Shown: positions 26,024 through 40,664 of the stretch, one piece after another
Layout of the letters: each line of letters opens with the position of its first letter
Numbering within the stretch: position 1 is the stretch's first letter
Assembly (NCBI GenBank): GCA_026413225.1
Contig: CM048554.1
Coordinates: 70,610,463 to 70,674,462, forward strand
DNA: 64,000 nucleotides
Origin: Otis tarda
Lineage: Eukaryota > Chordata > Aves > Otidiformes > Otididae
Direction: 5' to 3'
Position numbers and translations under genes: made by a program
Notes under the pieces: generated by a model
Database searches by the model: none
The model's input: only the letters and a program-made list of their open reading frames with translations
What the model was told of the DNA's origin: nothing

Positions 26024-29000
26024 TATAGCATGCATAATCATTAGTGGAAGCCTAGCTTCAAGTTCCTTTGGAACTAAGGCAGGAGGAAGATTTGAAGAAA
26101 CTCCACGTCCTTGCACTTTCACTGCATCTGGTTGAGGTAGATAACCAGCATCCTAAGTTCCTCTGCTGTCATCTTTAATTATAAAATACTATGAAAAAGA
26201 AAGTGATGGAAGCAAATGTGGACTCCTACAAGATGAAATACAAAATTACTTTCTAAACCGTCAGCCAAAATTTAGCAATAATAGTTAACACCTGTGAGAT
26301 TCCTTCTGAGTGAAATTAATAGATTGAATTCACTCATTCTGAATGAGTTAACTAGGGGAAACACCAGCTTCTTAATTAACAGATATTTAATGAAGCAGAG
26401 TATTCTAAGATATCGGAGTGCTCCTTACCACATGAGGCAAGGAAAAAATAGCCACTACAGAAAGCTTTTTCAGTACAAATCATTAAATACCTGTTGCATA
26501 AGTGATATGCAGAAAAGAAGCGGCTAGTGGGAGAAGATGGCTGCATGGAAGGAGTGGAGAAGATGACGAAGGAGATTAGCAGGATATTACAGCTCCCAGC
26601 TGAAGGCCCAGACAGGATGAAAGAAGGATGAATTTCTGCAGTTATCCCTATCATCCATGCAGAAATCCCTTCACACTTTCACTGCTAGACTTTTCAGGAT
26701 AAGGAGCGGTGATTGACCAATTTGCCTTAATTCTACAGGAAATCCTAAGGGAAACAATCCAGACCCACTTTCTCTACTTGCACACCCTTTGACAGCACTA
26801 ACTGAACACCCATTCTACCACGGAGGGATTGAGCGCTACAGTCAGTCCAAAGTCCACAGAGCTGGGTGGGTACCCACAAACAAAATGGAGGCAGAAGAAA
26901 TTCCTCAGAGATTGTCCTAGACCTCAGCAAGTTACACAAGGCCCACAGATTCACAGCTGGATCCTCTGTGTGCTCCTGAAATAAAACTACAGGGACTTGA
27001 ATAAAAGAAGGTACTAAGTAAAGTTCAGAGCAGGGTTTTCATCTCACATCAGTCAACAGAAACTCCTTGTCCTCAACAGAAACACGCCAGGTCAGATGAG
27101 GTAGGATTCTTGCCTGAGTAATACTTCTTTGCCTCCACACACAAAACCCAGGTGACAATCTTACAGTTGGCTATATATTCAGATTTCAAACAACTATGAT
27201 GAGTCTCCCGAATACACAGCGGAGTACTCTCAGCAAAACTCTTTGAAGTAATGATGCATAGATAAAAACTAGGGAAATTCAAAGTGTAAGCAAAGCCTGT
27301 GATTTGAAGAGGCCTCCCTGTGGAGAGTGTCCTATTATATGTAAATAGCACTGAGAATAGCATGCAAGTATGGTCATTAGTGAAGGTTTGAACTTTTCCA
27401 GAACAACTTCAATTCTGAGCCAAGCTACTTCCACCTTCAAAGGCAGCAAATTCTGTGACTCAGCAGAAGCTGAGACTGAAAAAGCCTGTTTCAGCAAGGA
27501 CTGGTGGTTTTAAGATGCTAAAGTATCCCAAGGCTTTTCTAATCCCTTAAGCTATTTTCCATGCTGTTTTCCTATTCAGTTAGTTGCAGACATGTAAAAG
27601 AGAACTACTGCATATTCCATGATCGCACTGTTTTGCTTTCAGTTGTCATTGTATTGCCTTACATATTTGGGGCTGCATATGATTTCCCCTACAGGGCTTA
27701 TATTATAAAAGGAAAAAGAATGGAGAAAAGGAGGATGCAAAGACTCCTACCCAAGCAAAGCTCACAGAAGAGCTACTGAGAACAGAGGCACATTCAGCAG
27801 CATGGAAAAACTCCTCAGGTATCTGGGATATGAAAAACTTTCTAAAAAGGATGAAGAGACGCAAAGTGAAGATTTTGCTCCACAGCTGCCCAACCGAGCA
27901 GAGTTAGATACATGTTATAGAGTACCCTACACTGCCTTACTTAGTCCTGTGTAAATTTAACAGGGACATCACATAAATGTATTTCATTACAGTTACAGAG
28001 TTCATGTTTGTTTGTAAAAAAAAGCAAACATATTCAGGTGGTCACCATTCAAGATTTAGTAGTTTACACCCATAAGCTTTTCCTTTGCAGTTATATCAAT
28101 GAAAATTAGATGTCAAAATATCTTTTCCCGCATCCAGTCTATTTATGTCTGCAATTTAGAGGAACTTTTACATTGTTTTAAATGACCGAAACCCTGGAAC
28201 TCATGTGAATGTTTTCTGTCAGTTCTAATGAGAAGTATGCAGCCGCAGTCTAGGCTTGTTTCAAGGAGCAATTTAAATGTCTGAGCATTTCCCTTTTATA
28301 CTGGGCTAAGCTTACATGTCTCATTTTGTTATGCACATTTCCTCAACATAGTAGCAGAGACCCGGTCATTTGGAGTGATGGGAGAGTCCACAGTCACCAG
28401 AAAGCCATTACTTTTGATCGGCTGTCTGCCTTGATTGTTACTAACCCAGTACAGCCCATCCCAGCCCCTCTGCCTCTAGCTTCTGGTGCTATGCTTCTTC
28501 AGCACTTAAAAGGAGTTAACGCAATGTGATCACTGTAAAAACATGTCTGTCTTTGCCCAAGGTCTTTGGATTGCAAATTCCAGCAAGCCAGTAAGCAGGA
28601 CGAAGCACTTCGGCTACCATGAGAAAAGTGTGAGGGCAGCCATTTTGGAGGCAGTTGGTCTTACCAGATTACCAAGCAGCTGTATCAATTTAAATAGTTT
28701 CTAGACATAGTACCCATCGATAATGCTTACCAAGTATACATGCACAGTGTCTGTATTGCTTCATAGGGTCTCCCGGTAGTGCTGCATATTACGAATATTT
28801 AAGCCACGTTTTAGACAAGCATTCTTTTTGGTGTCTATCAAAACACCTTTTAAATAAGTATAGGAACTAAGAAGCTCTTCTGGTTTCAATCTAGTGATGT
28901 GCTAGCACATGTAATTTTCATCTGACACACTTTCCAGGACTGACAAAGTCTGGGTGTGAGTGTGTCCTTGGGCCCAGTCAAAATCACATGGTTTAAGTCA

Positions 29001-31689
29001 GGGAAAGGCAGTCATCTCTTTGCAGAGTTGATCTTACAACCCTGTGTTTCTGGAGCCATTATGTTAGAATAAACTAGAATAAAATGGAGGACTCTCAAAT
29101 AGTTTCACGGGACTGAGGCAGAGAATATGTTTAGGTTATGATTTTTCAGACACAATTTACGCTTCTGACCTTATCGTCTATGTGGGCAGTAGAAATGAAA
29201 GTAATGCAGGAGTAGCTTCACAGCTCTGTACCATCAGAGAATTGCTTCTTTTGCCAGAAAAATCCTGACACACCATGTGCCCTACCTCAGTCATCAGAGT
29301 CCTCTGGCAGATCTAACTGCAAATGGCTGGAGTGAATAGCATGAGAAAGAAAGGAAGACATCGTGAAGGAGATTATGGTCAATCTGACCATTTGTATAAC
29401 ACACTGCTTTAAAAAATACCGTCTATCAGGGGGAGTTCATGAGCTCTCTAGAAGGCTCAGTCCTGCCAAGTTTGGATTAGCAGTAAATAGAGAGAAAAAG
29501 TTCTACAGGGTGAAGGTAAATCCTATTTTCTGCCCTATTTTTTTTTTAAATCCTGGAAAAGAGAGCAGTGGTAATCATTGAAGAATTACAAGAAGAATTA
29601 AAAGTAGTCCTGACCCAGTGGGATAGAAACAGCTGCCATCAAAACCAGAGGAGGTTTTGATCTGGTATACCCAGAACTCCACATTAACCAGTCCAGGTAA
29701 CTTCAGATCTGGAGTGACTCCCAGATCTGAGTTACAAAACTCTACCCCTTAAATCACTACATTTTTTTTTTCTTGAGTCGACATCAAGCTGCAGAGAAAT
29801 TCTGAGGGAAAAGCCATCATGATGCACAGTCAAGCTGGTGCTGCTGTGCTACATGGCAGACAGTCATGGTTCTGGAATGGCGAGATGAGTACATCATTTA
29901 AAAATGACCGATTTCAGGGAGTGTGACAGGAACGCTCACAAAGTTTGTTCTGGTTCTCAAACTATTACTGTAGTTTCCACTTTAAATATGGAAATTTCAT
30001 TTCTAAATTAGGAAATAACCTTCAGTGTGTGCTCACTGTATTTAAAACTTGAAATTACATGATCTGCATATAGATTTTAGGCTGTCTGTAACTTGTCCTT
30101 CTAACTTTACTCTTTACAAACATTTCAAATTATTGGGGCAGGGTGGGACCCTTAGGATGAATTTGCATTTTTTTCTAAATACTTCTACACAAAACATCAA
30201 CAAAAATTTTAAATACCAAACAGATTTTGAATTTTAGTTTTCTTGCTGTTTTGTTTGTAACTCTGCTTTTTGTTTTAGTAACCTTCAGAGATATGTATTT
30301 TTACAACGTATTTTCCAGCTTGAATTCAGTATCTATCACGTCCTTCTAGAGAGGTTGAGAAGTATGCACTAGCATTGTATCACACATTATTTTTTGTCAA
30401 CTATGGAGAATGCAACTGCTGCTGCAGAGATGCACTGGGAGAAAGCGTATAAAGAACTGCATGAATGGCACACAAAATTATGCCACTGTGATGACTCTGA
30501 AGCGTGTAATAGATACACTCCATGGAAATAAATCTAGGTGGGAGAATGGCCCTAGGAATGTCTTTACCCTACACAAACATACACACACGCGTGTTACTAC
30601 CAAAAAATTACTTGGAGAGCCTTGGCACTGAAGCACTAATTTATATCAATTGTCCAAGATGTCTCAAGGAACTCAGTCCTTAATTTGGGCCATACCTGAC
30701 AATCAGCCTGTCTAGGAGACACTAGATTTTGTCTCAGAGTGAACCCCTCTCTGGATGCTTCTGTATCCACCTTTTCAAGGGCACAATCCTCACAAAATGC
30801 TTGGAATGCCCCTTGTACAGACGAACTAGGACAGGCCAGCTTCAATATGACTCATTGTTATTATTTAAGGAATACTTCAAGGAGTCATTCCTTGTGCCGG
30901 TGCTTGTGTAGTATCTCTTAGAGCTGTAAATCCACTACCCTTGTCTTGCTTATTTTTCCCTTTTACTAATAGGACGGGGAAGAACTTGGACTTAAAATGA
31001 CAAGGAAATTAGAAAGTAGAAAGCTGTATGATAACTGCATGACCATTGTATTTGGATTTTTCAAATAAAAAAGGAGTTGAACCATCTTTCCTTTTGGAGT
31101 ACAATGCTGGGAAGCCAAGCACTATATGTCTTCATTAGTGATAGGGACCTAAATGGTGAAGCAGTAGACAGGATGTGAAATCCCAGACTTTCTCCCATTG
31201 ATGCTCAAGGAATGGGGATTTCGTTCCAGAAACCGAAACTGACGGTCAGTCAAAAAAATCTGATTATATGGGGAAATGTAAACTAGAGACAAAGATTTCA
31301 TAATGTTAAATCTACATTGTATACAAAAATTACTTGAAAAATAATGTGATAGTATCTTACTACTATCTTTTTTATAATAGTTTGCAAATAAAGATATATT
31401 TTATGAGGCTCAGGGCAAAATTTGAATTTCAGTAAGTCATACTGAGTATGACTTTGTTCCAGGAATGGCACAGACGATTCTTGTTTTTCTACTGTTGTGA
31501 GGGTATCTGAATCTGGTCCTGTGAAATTTCGGTTCAAAGTAAATCCAGATGGATTAAATCAACAGTACTGCTGAAATGCAGAGTGACTGGGGAAAAATGA
31601 AGAGGGAAGGCAGGCATTTGGATTGTAAGACTGAAACAAAATATATATGGACATATACCACAGTAAAAGACAATTAGAAAATATATTTG
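26024..31689. other. Gene-free stretch downstream of GJA1
   Basis: No recognisable exon, RNA gene or mobile element on either strand. ORFs shorter than 100 codons show no domain. This is 3' flank of GJA1 beyond its most distal plausible poly(A) signal. Confidence 0.5.
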
Positions 31690-31703
31690 TACTAAATTAA
31701 AAC

Positions 31704-31709
31704 TTTATT
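31704..31709 (-). terminator. GJA1: Distal GJA1 poly(A) signal
   Basis: TTTATT on the plus strand is AATAAA on the transcribed strand, and GU-rich sequence (TGTGGTATATGT) follows within about 60 nt. It lies just beyond the second miR-1/206 site, so it is the best candidate for the main 3' end. Alternative AATAAA hexamers occur at 32152 and 32445. Confidence 0.6.
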
Positions 31710-31791
31710 GACTAATGTTCTCCAGACAACATGATCCGACAGACTATGGTTGCATACATGCAATGAAGTTGAACGCAACAGTAGTTTAACA

Positions 31792-31799
31792 TGGAATGT
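31792..31799 (-). promoter_or_regulatory. GJA1: miR-1/miR-206 8-mer target, distal
   Basis: TGGAATGT on the plus strand gives ACATTCCA in the mRNA: a full seed match (positions 2-8) plus the A opposite position 1. Connexin 43 is an established target of miR-1 and miR-206 in muscle through two 3'-UTR sites. This is the second of two identical 8-mers here. Confidence 0.75.
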
Positions 31800-32256
31800 C
31801 AAACAAATTAATACAATGTATTAAATGAAACAATTTACCTGTGTTGCTGCAAAATGAAACCAAGCTATGTATCTCCTTGGTCAATCTGTGTTCAGCTAAG
31901 AGGCTATGCATTTGAAGAAACTGGTAGATTTCTTTAGCATATATTTCAAATAAATTAGCTAGAATTGTGCTCTTTAAAAATCCTTTCAACTTCACTTGCA
32001 TTTCAAACAAAATCTAAGTGTAAACACTAAAGTTGCTAGAGCCATCTAGAAAGACCTAACTGTCAGACTCAGAGTGGACATTACAGTTCAGTAAATGTGA
32101 ATACTTAGAACAAGAAAAATACCAGTTACTGCAAAAGTCATGGAGGCATATTTTATTATTAATCCAGCACAAAGCATTTCTTCTAAGTTTCTCACATAAA
32201 AGACTAAAGCTTGCTTACAGTACTACATCTTCTATCATTCAAGCATTATTACCTAT

Positions 32257-32310
32257 CAGGGAGATTGGCTAGATGACCTAATGAGTCTTTTCCACCTCTA
32301 ACTTCTACAA
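32257..32310 (+). repeat. CR1/L3-type 3'-end fossil in the GJA1 3' UTR
   Basis: CAGGGAGATTGGCTAGATGA, then CCTAATGAGTCTTTTCCACC and CTCTAAC, resembles the conserved CR1-superfamily terminus (GG-TTGGACTAGATGACCT...CCTTCCAACTCTAA). It is short and diverged, so the insertion is old. It is oriented opposite to GJA1. Confidence 0.5.
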
Positions 32311-32354
32311 AAGAAAATCATTCATACCAGGAAGAACATGGTTCGCTACATCCT

Positions 32355-32442
32355 GGGCTTGATCCTGTAGCCTTCAGCCAGGCAAAACTCCCACTGACTT
32401 AAAAGAGAGATTTTCCAGAGCAAGACATCCAGGATTAGGCCC
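32355..32442. repeat. Ancient palindromic (MITE-like) repeat in the GJA1 3' UTR
   Basis: The left half begins GGGCTTGATCCTGTAGCC and continues CAGGCAAAACTCCCACTGAC. The right half ends GACATCCAGGATTAGGCCC and is an imperfect reverse complement of the left. Structure and sequence match the old palindromic repeat also seen at 5766-5837. If the 3' UTR extends past it, the transcript can fold a long imperfect hairpin here. Confidence 0.6.
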
Positions 32443-33074
32443 TTTTTATTTTTCATTTTTAAAAAAGCATCCTTTTAGGATACATGGAAAATATTCTATA
32501 GAATTAAAAAAATATAATGACATGTGCTTCACTTGCATTGGAGGAATCAGAGAATGTAAACACCATAGTGGCCCACCTCTCTACAATATCCATGAGAAAG
32601 TGTCAACTGCAAGTAATCTGTGAGCATTTGTTTCTCAACCTATGCTTCTGAGGGTGTTCTGTGTATACCTTTACATCCACACACATATGTACACCCTTAC
32701 TATATGTAAAGGTGTGATAAAATGCACTTAAGGCAGTTGCTCGCCTGTCTTCAGGCTTAAATCTTTAAGTGGCAGCAAACTGGGTTTTATATGATACTAA
32801 TTAGACTGTATGTGAGCAGCAGGACACAAATATAACTATGGGCAAGAGAGCGTGGTTGCCGGTTCTATGAGTGTGGAGCCATCCCACTTATGCACATCAC
32901 AAAATCTACCTGCATGAAGTGCTGGAAAAGCAGGTAACTGAAGTATTTCTTAGTGGACCATGTCTGAAATTTGAGCTGAATGACTCAAAGGCTATAGATT
33001 GTCTTCACAGGAGCCCTTTGACAACCTGGAGAAGCATGTAGCAAAGTTTACCTTCAAAGTGCACTTTATAAGAA

Positions 33075-33082
33075 TGGAATGT
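33075..33082 (-). promoter_or_regulatory. GJA1: miR-1/miR-206 8-mer target, proximal
   Basis: TGGAATGT on the plus strand reads ACATTCCA in the mRNA, about 530 nt after the stop codon. It is an exact 8-mer for the miR-1/206 seed and pairs with the identical distal site. Confidence 0.75.
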
Positions 33083-33612
33083 TCTTGACAGGGAAACGAT
33101 CAGAGGCAATCCTGGACTTTTTTGCTTGTTGAATAGGAAAAATATTTTCATCTTCAGGCAGCACTTCACCCTGACAAATGTGAGTTCAGTTATTATTGGG
33201 TTTTAGTATTATGGAAGATTCTTTAGAAACAAACACAATAGTACACACATACACATACACTCAGATATTTACAGCCTTTCTAGAAAAACAATCTCCTACC
33301 TTAGTACTGACTACCTATCTTTTTCCTCTTTTTTTTTTTTTTTTTTTTTAGTATTTAAATTCTTTAAACCAGCTACATTAAATACCAAAGTGTACTGTAC
33401 CAACCCCACACCAACCCCACATCCTCCCCCAAAAAACAGCAAGTATTTTAAAAGTTTGTTCGCTTGGTTTTTTTTTTTGTTTTTGTTTTTATGATTGTTA
33501 AAATCTCCTGCTTGAGACTGTTAAGTACCACCTCCACTGGAACAAGATCAGCACTGACTGCATCTTCCAATGCACGTCGTTTCATAGTTGAGCAAGTACT
33601 GCATCTAGAAGC

Positions 33613-34809
<1,197 letters not shown>

Positions 34810-37800
34810 TTAAGACAGAGCTTTAATACTTTTGATACACTGAATCACAGATCAATGCTAATAGAGCAGTGATGTCTGCTTTGTTTTAATTAATATGTTT
34901 TACACATTCTGAAGAGAAATCAGAGTTTTAGTCAGTCTGCAGGTGGAGTGGGAAGTCAGGGAAACTGAAAAGAGAAAGTAACATATAATGTCTCAGAGCA
35001 CAATGAAGAAAGAGTTTTCTAATTTCACTCCAGTTTTCAAGAAGCCCATGACAATGCTCAGTCGCCAGTGTGGCTCAGCTTCCTTGGTGGCAGCCTCAAT
35101 TCAATGATCTACACCTGCCTCAGGTAGAAAACAGCTGTGACACACGGCTGAGACAGGGTGTGGAAGTACGCAGTGGCACTGCCTGAATACGCTAGGGATA
35201 AATGGAAGACTTCTCTTTCAGTCTGCATCGCTCACAGTAATATTTATGTTCACTTTTTGAGAGAATAAGAAAGGAAACCATAGTATAACCTAAATACAAA
35301 AGGTTATATTAAGTTAATGTTAGGCTTGGACACCTAAAATTTTATCATTGCAAAATGTGTGCTATTTTTACTACAGAAGCATTAAACTGTGCTCTTGCAT
35401 ATCACTATACTGTGTGTAATACATTTAAGAGTATAGTTCCTAACAATGCCGAGTTTATACAATACTCAACTTCAGAAAAATCTTGCTATCTAAATAAAGT
35501 TTATACATTAGTATTTGCAGCACAAAGATCAAAGTTAGTACTCCTCACCTATACTTCTATGAAGGAACCAAAAATAGTAAATACATGAAGCACTGCTAAG
35601 CTCAAGTTACTCTATTGGAAGAACTGGTTTCCTGTTTATCTGTAGCTTGCTTAACTAATTGTAGCTTCAGCTTTGTATTTGCATCTTTTTGTATTTAAAT
35701 TCCTTCACTTTGCTTTGAAAGGAAAAAAGATTTAGCAAGAAAAAAAGGTAAATGAGCTCTTTCTGTTTTTAAGGCAACTCCTGGCGTGCAGTTTGCATTC
35801 CAAGTGTTGAAGACTGCAAATTTAAATTGTCTTTCTCAACTTGAGTTTTAAAGTGCGCATTTCTGGGACACAGGCAGCTTCTCCGGGATATCTGGAAATA
35901 CACAGGATGACATAAAACAAACAAAATGGTTTACTTAATGTTCTAGATTCCTAAGAAAAACAAAGTTTACTATAGGATTTTTATCAACTGGAGAACGGTA
36001 ATCCTACCTGCATAAAAACTTACATTTAAACTTGCTCCACATGGACAAGCATGTGAAATCGGGACTCAGAAGAAAAAATAATCACAGCCCTTTTTGGATA
36101 ATTCATAAAACAGGAAATTTTAGCACCACGGAGATTTGCTTTCAAGAAGCAGTGAGTCACTGGAAACACAAGATTCTAAGTCTGGCAAACTCAATCATAA
36201 CAAGAGATGCCAAATGAAAACACACCGTTCCTGCCATCAGAACGAGTCTGAGAGTCATGGGAGACAAGTGTTTAAAGTACTCGCTCCGAGATGCCAATGA
36301 TCTTTGAACCTCTGAAAAATATCCCAGGGCCATTTCCTCAGTCCACTTAGTCAGCTTACTCTGAAGTCTACCTACTGCGGCGTGCAGACCCTTCCTCATG
36401 TAATTAGCTCTCCACATGAACGAAGTCCCATCAAAGGAGCAGGCCTGCTTCAGACTCTTAAATCTGGAAGCCTATGCTGGGAGGAGTACACAGCGTGTTT
36501 ATCTCTGACACAGCCCTTCAGTCATCCCCAGCTTTAGTCCTTCCCAGGAAAGGCCAGTTTATCTCTAGGGGCTCAGGGCGGCAGAGAAGGAGTCGGGCAC
36601 AGGAGCACGGAAGTCTCTGGAAAGGCTGGAATGAAATGTGACCACGTTCCTCCTTGGGCTGGGATTGTTAAAACAGAGAACAGCCTGTAACTATACAAGA
36701 CGTGAAGTTTGTTTTAAAGGCAGGCTATTTGCTCCATGTCCTAGAAGTCGAAGTGGACAGAAAGAGCCTTTTTCAAGTACAGCTTCTTGATTTAATTAGT
36801 CAGCTTTCCGAGGATTCGAAACTACTGCATTAACAGACTTTTCTCAGACTCAATGTATTTTTTTACTGTCTAAATGTTATTTCAGATTGAAAGTTTGATT
36901 AAAAAAACAGAGGACGTGTTATTTCTAGGCAGTTATGTGTTGTTTGGTTTTTAATTACGCTCCACTCTGGTCCATTAATGAAACGTGATTTACTTCAGTT
37001 TTGACCTACTTAATCCCACACCTGCAATATTTTGAGGATTTATTACCCATTTTTTAATTTGCTTCAGCATGCAAAATTGCTAAGTTTCATTTATGTCCTC
37101 TGGCAATATAAACTCCAGGAGGAAACATTCCATGCTTGAATTACTCATACATAGTTTTGAAAAGCAACTTTTTTTTAAAGAGATCAGTTACATGCTAGCT
37201 TTTGCCAGTGATAAAAAGCCCCACATCAATTCAAAACATTGTACTGTTAATCAGATAACCTTGTGGTGGAACAAATATATTATTCCTTTGCTTAAGTGGC
37301 TTCTATTCCTTTGTAAAACACAGTACTTTATTTTGTTGTAGAGAAAATTCATTCATAGGACCTAACTTGCTTACTTTCGGGGCACTGAAAGATCATTTTT
37401 ATTAACAGATTACAACATCTGTTTACTAGGTATAAAAAGAGGTTTTGTATCAAACAGTTATTTAAGTATTCTAGCTTTGTCAATAGCCTGAAATGGATGG
37501 CAGACAACCTTTAAAAATAGTTCTTCAGCATTCTGGACTTAAACTTATTTTAACACTTCCAAATACCTTAAACGAGTTCACTGAATGACGCAGGTTGACC
37601 TGATCGATTGATACAATTTCAGTACTTCAGGAATTTAAGGATACGGCCGATGATCAGTATGTGCGTTTCATGACTTCTTACTGATTATTACTTTACAGGA
37701 TTATAACCTTCTTCTGAGACAGACTAATGTTGGCCCAGTAAACTCTTTAAAAGATGGATTTTTTCCAGGTCCTACTGTGTGTGGGTAAAGACAGAGGAAA

Positions 37801-40230
37801 AAAGCCATAGAGCAGCAGGAGATAGGACAGTATTCATCTGCATGGGTTTTGGATGACCACATATATAAGAAATTTTATTTGTAAGCCACAATTAAGAAAT
37901 TCTAGAACTATTTTTTATGGATGGTATTCATCATGTCATCTGGTTCATATTTTCCAGGAAGAGTAATGCAAACTCAGTGCTGTGGTAACATGCCTAGGTC
38001 TGACTACAGTGTTAGAAGGTCACATGTTAGTGGATGGAAGAGCAGTAAGGGTTAGAGTGGGATCTAAAATGGGATTGTGCAGCTGAAGCAGTTGGGAAAC
38101 AGGCCAAAGTTCCGGTTTTCCAACCTTTCCTACCTTTTAATGTGTGCTCACGCACACGTAAAGAGCCAACAAAAGAGAAGATTCTGGACCTTGAACATCA
38201 ATTAGCTTGACTATTTCCCAAAAGCAACCAGCACTGCAGAGAAAGCAGCTGAGATGATGGGGTTTTGATGGGTTGAAATAGGGAAGGCTGGTTTTCTGAA
38301 ATCTTACAAAAATCAGTGAATGTCTTCCAGACATTCCCCGGGGAAGGTGCAGTTCATTTGTAGGTCTGCAGATGAGCGTCAGTTCATTTCATCTACCGGA
38401 AGCAGATTACACACTAAATGGTTACAGTAACTAGAATTTAAAGTGTCACAACTGCGTGTTTCTTCGTTCTCTGCTAGTATTGCTGGTGGTCTGCCACCAG
38501 TGGATCTACCCCATGGCCTTTGCCTCTCCCTTGTTATACCCTCTCCACCTAATTTAATTCTAAAGCATAGCTGCAAAAGCAAGCATAAGCACTTTCTTAG
38601 ACATTCTCCAGTTGTACACGTCAGGTCTACCCTCTGTGTTACTGCCCAGATTCATCCCGCTCCCAATTTGCTTTGGAATTGAAGAGAAGAAATGCTAAAT
38701 TCCCTGCGGGGCCCTCAGGCCCTCTGATGCTCCTGCTTGTGGCGAAATCTGGATTTCCAAAACATACATGTGGCATAAACAACAGGCCAGGTGCCACCAT
38801 GCAAGAAAAATTCAGTGGGTAACAGGGGGACAAGATACCAGAGACTGGGGGAAAGAGCACAATGGATCTGATGAAACAGATCCATTGCTCAATGCCACCT
38901 AACCTTCCTCATGCCCACAGGAATCCTTGGCCTAAACCGACGTGCATTTCAGAGACAAATGAAATTAATCTTTCGGGCTTGCACAATACGAGAGCTGAGA
39001 TGATTTTACAGTGTTGAATCTGTTTGTGCTCCTGAGTATATAAGAATTCAGATTTATGTAGCAAATCAAATCTCTTCTGTCCCTCTCTTCCCTCCTCTGA
39101 ACTCAGCCTGCGGCTCACCCTTCTCCCATCTGTATGCTTGTTAGGTATCGTGGGTCAGTGCCAGTGTTTGGCTTTGAAGTTTCTGAAGGAAACACTTCAG
39201 TAAACATCCCAAAGACTAGAGGCTTAAATTCTGCAGTGTAGTGTGCTGTCCAGATGTTAAAAATGGCAGGATGAAAGCTTCAAGCAAGTCCTCCAACTTG
39301 CTCCCTATGCACACGCACACACAGAGAAGCCAGGCATAAGGTGTCCATAGCCCATTTTTGTCCCCATTACCAGGGGCTTTCGTCATAAATCTCATATACG
39401 AAAATCAAAAGGAACTCCTGAGACGAAATATGCCGCTTTGTGAGGCTCTCTGGGTATCTCAAGGCGAAATGTGAGGACACGCAGAAGCACACACTATTCT
39501 GGCTTAAGAGGAGAACGTGTGACTCGATAAGATAGATCCTGCGCTTCCTCTGACTTTCAGCTGAAGGCTCTTTTTCCTGCCTCTTCCTGTTGCTCTAACT
39601 ACTGGCAAGCAGCAGGCAACAACTGCTATAAGGAATCACTCCAAGTCTAGCAAAGTAAAAAGCTTTTGAGTTCTCCTAGAGATGCTGCTCAAGCTTTTTT
39701 TTTCCCCTCCGCATTTCGGTATTTAAACCTTCAAGGTAATAAAAAGGGAATGTGTCATATTGGGATTATGACACATATAGTGGATATTCTTGCACAGTTC
39801 TTCCTAGACAACTCTCATTTGTATCTACCCAAGCCTTTCCCAGACATTGCCAACGTGGTAAGGCATATCATGCTATCTCACATTCCTTCTCTAAAATCCC
39901 TCACCGGGGTTGCTAAAACAGAGTAACTATACACAAAGCAGGTTAAAAATCCATAACCCACGTCTGGATTTTATCACATCTATTTTAAAAGGAATGGGGA
40001 AAACTTATCGGGAAGACCACGTGAAAGTCACCACCTCGGTGGCTGCAGCATTTCACAAAGCCCCTAATTAAGAACCTCGCTCTGCACAAACTCAGAGGCA
40101 TCAATCGGGATTCCCACACGAAAGCCAAATGCGTGGGGCAGAAACGGGACGCACGCAGGACAAGGTGTCCCCCCCGCTTCCTGACTTCTGCTGCATTTCG
40201 GCACAACAGAGGAGCCTGAAGCGCACCTCG

Positions 40231-40293
40231 GTTTTTTGTTGTTGTGTTGGTTTGTTTGGTTTTTTTTTTGTTTTTTGTTTTGTTTTGTTTTTC
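40231..40293. repeat. T/G-rich low-complexity tract
   Basis: About 60 bases of T runs interrupted by single or double G (GTTGTTGTG, TTTGTTTGG, TTTTGTTTTG). It lies within GJA1 intron 1 about 400 bp from the donor. Confidence 0.85.
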
Positions 40294-40581
40294 CTTAAAG
40301 GAGCGGACTGAGTCGAGAGGAGCGATTCCACCTCAACAGCAGCAACAAGTCTGCAACTCAGCTCTGCTCTTACAACTTCGCTGCAGCTTCTCCTTCAGTG
40401 GAACAAGGTCAGAAGTTGTAAAAGTGTAATATTGGAAGAAACGTATAGAAATCTGACAAAAAGAAAGCAAAGAATTCCTACAAGTTTGAACTTAGCACTT
40501 TAAGAGAACTTAGTTTTTTACAGATGTGTATTTTTAAACAAGTTCAACCATCAGCGCAGCAACACCGAATTCTTAGCTTGG

Positions 40582-40601
40582 AAAAAAAAAAAAAAAAAAA
40601 A
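40582..40601. repeat. A20 homopolymer near the GJA1 donor
   Basis: Twenty consecutive A on the plus strand (U20 in the GJA1 pre-mRNA), 62 nt inside the intron from the 5' splice site. Length is likely polymorphic. Confidence 0.9.
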
Positions 40602-40664
40602 GAAGTGTTTTCAGAAAAAAAAAAGTGATACACAAAAAGGTGAAAAAGGAAAACTTTCACTTAC

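Larger units (their letters stand above)
31690..33612 (-). other. GJA1: GJA1 3' untranslated region
   Basis: This is the sequence after the GJA1 stop on the minus strand, about 1.9 kb. The extent is inferred from a distal AATAAA at 31704-31709 and from two exact miR-1/206 8-mer targets at 33075-33082 and 31792-31799; connexin 43 messages in mammals also carry two such sites. It contains an encoded A21 run (T21 on the plus strand, 33329-33349), a second A-rich run near 33468-33489, and fossils of a palindromic repeat and a CR1-type 3' end. AATAAA motifs at 32445-32450 and 32152-32157 could give shorter isoforms. The exact cleavage site is not visible. Confidence 0.7.
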
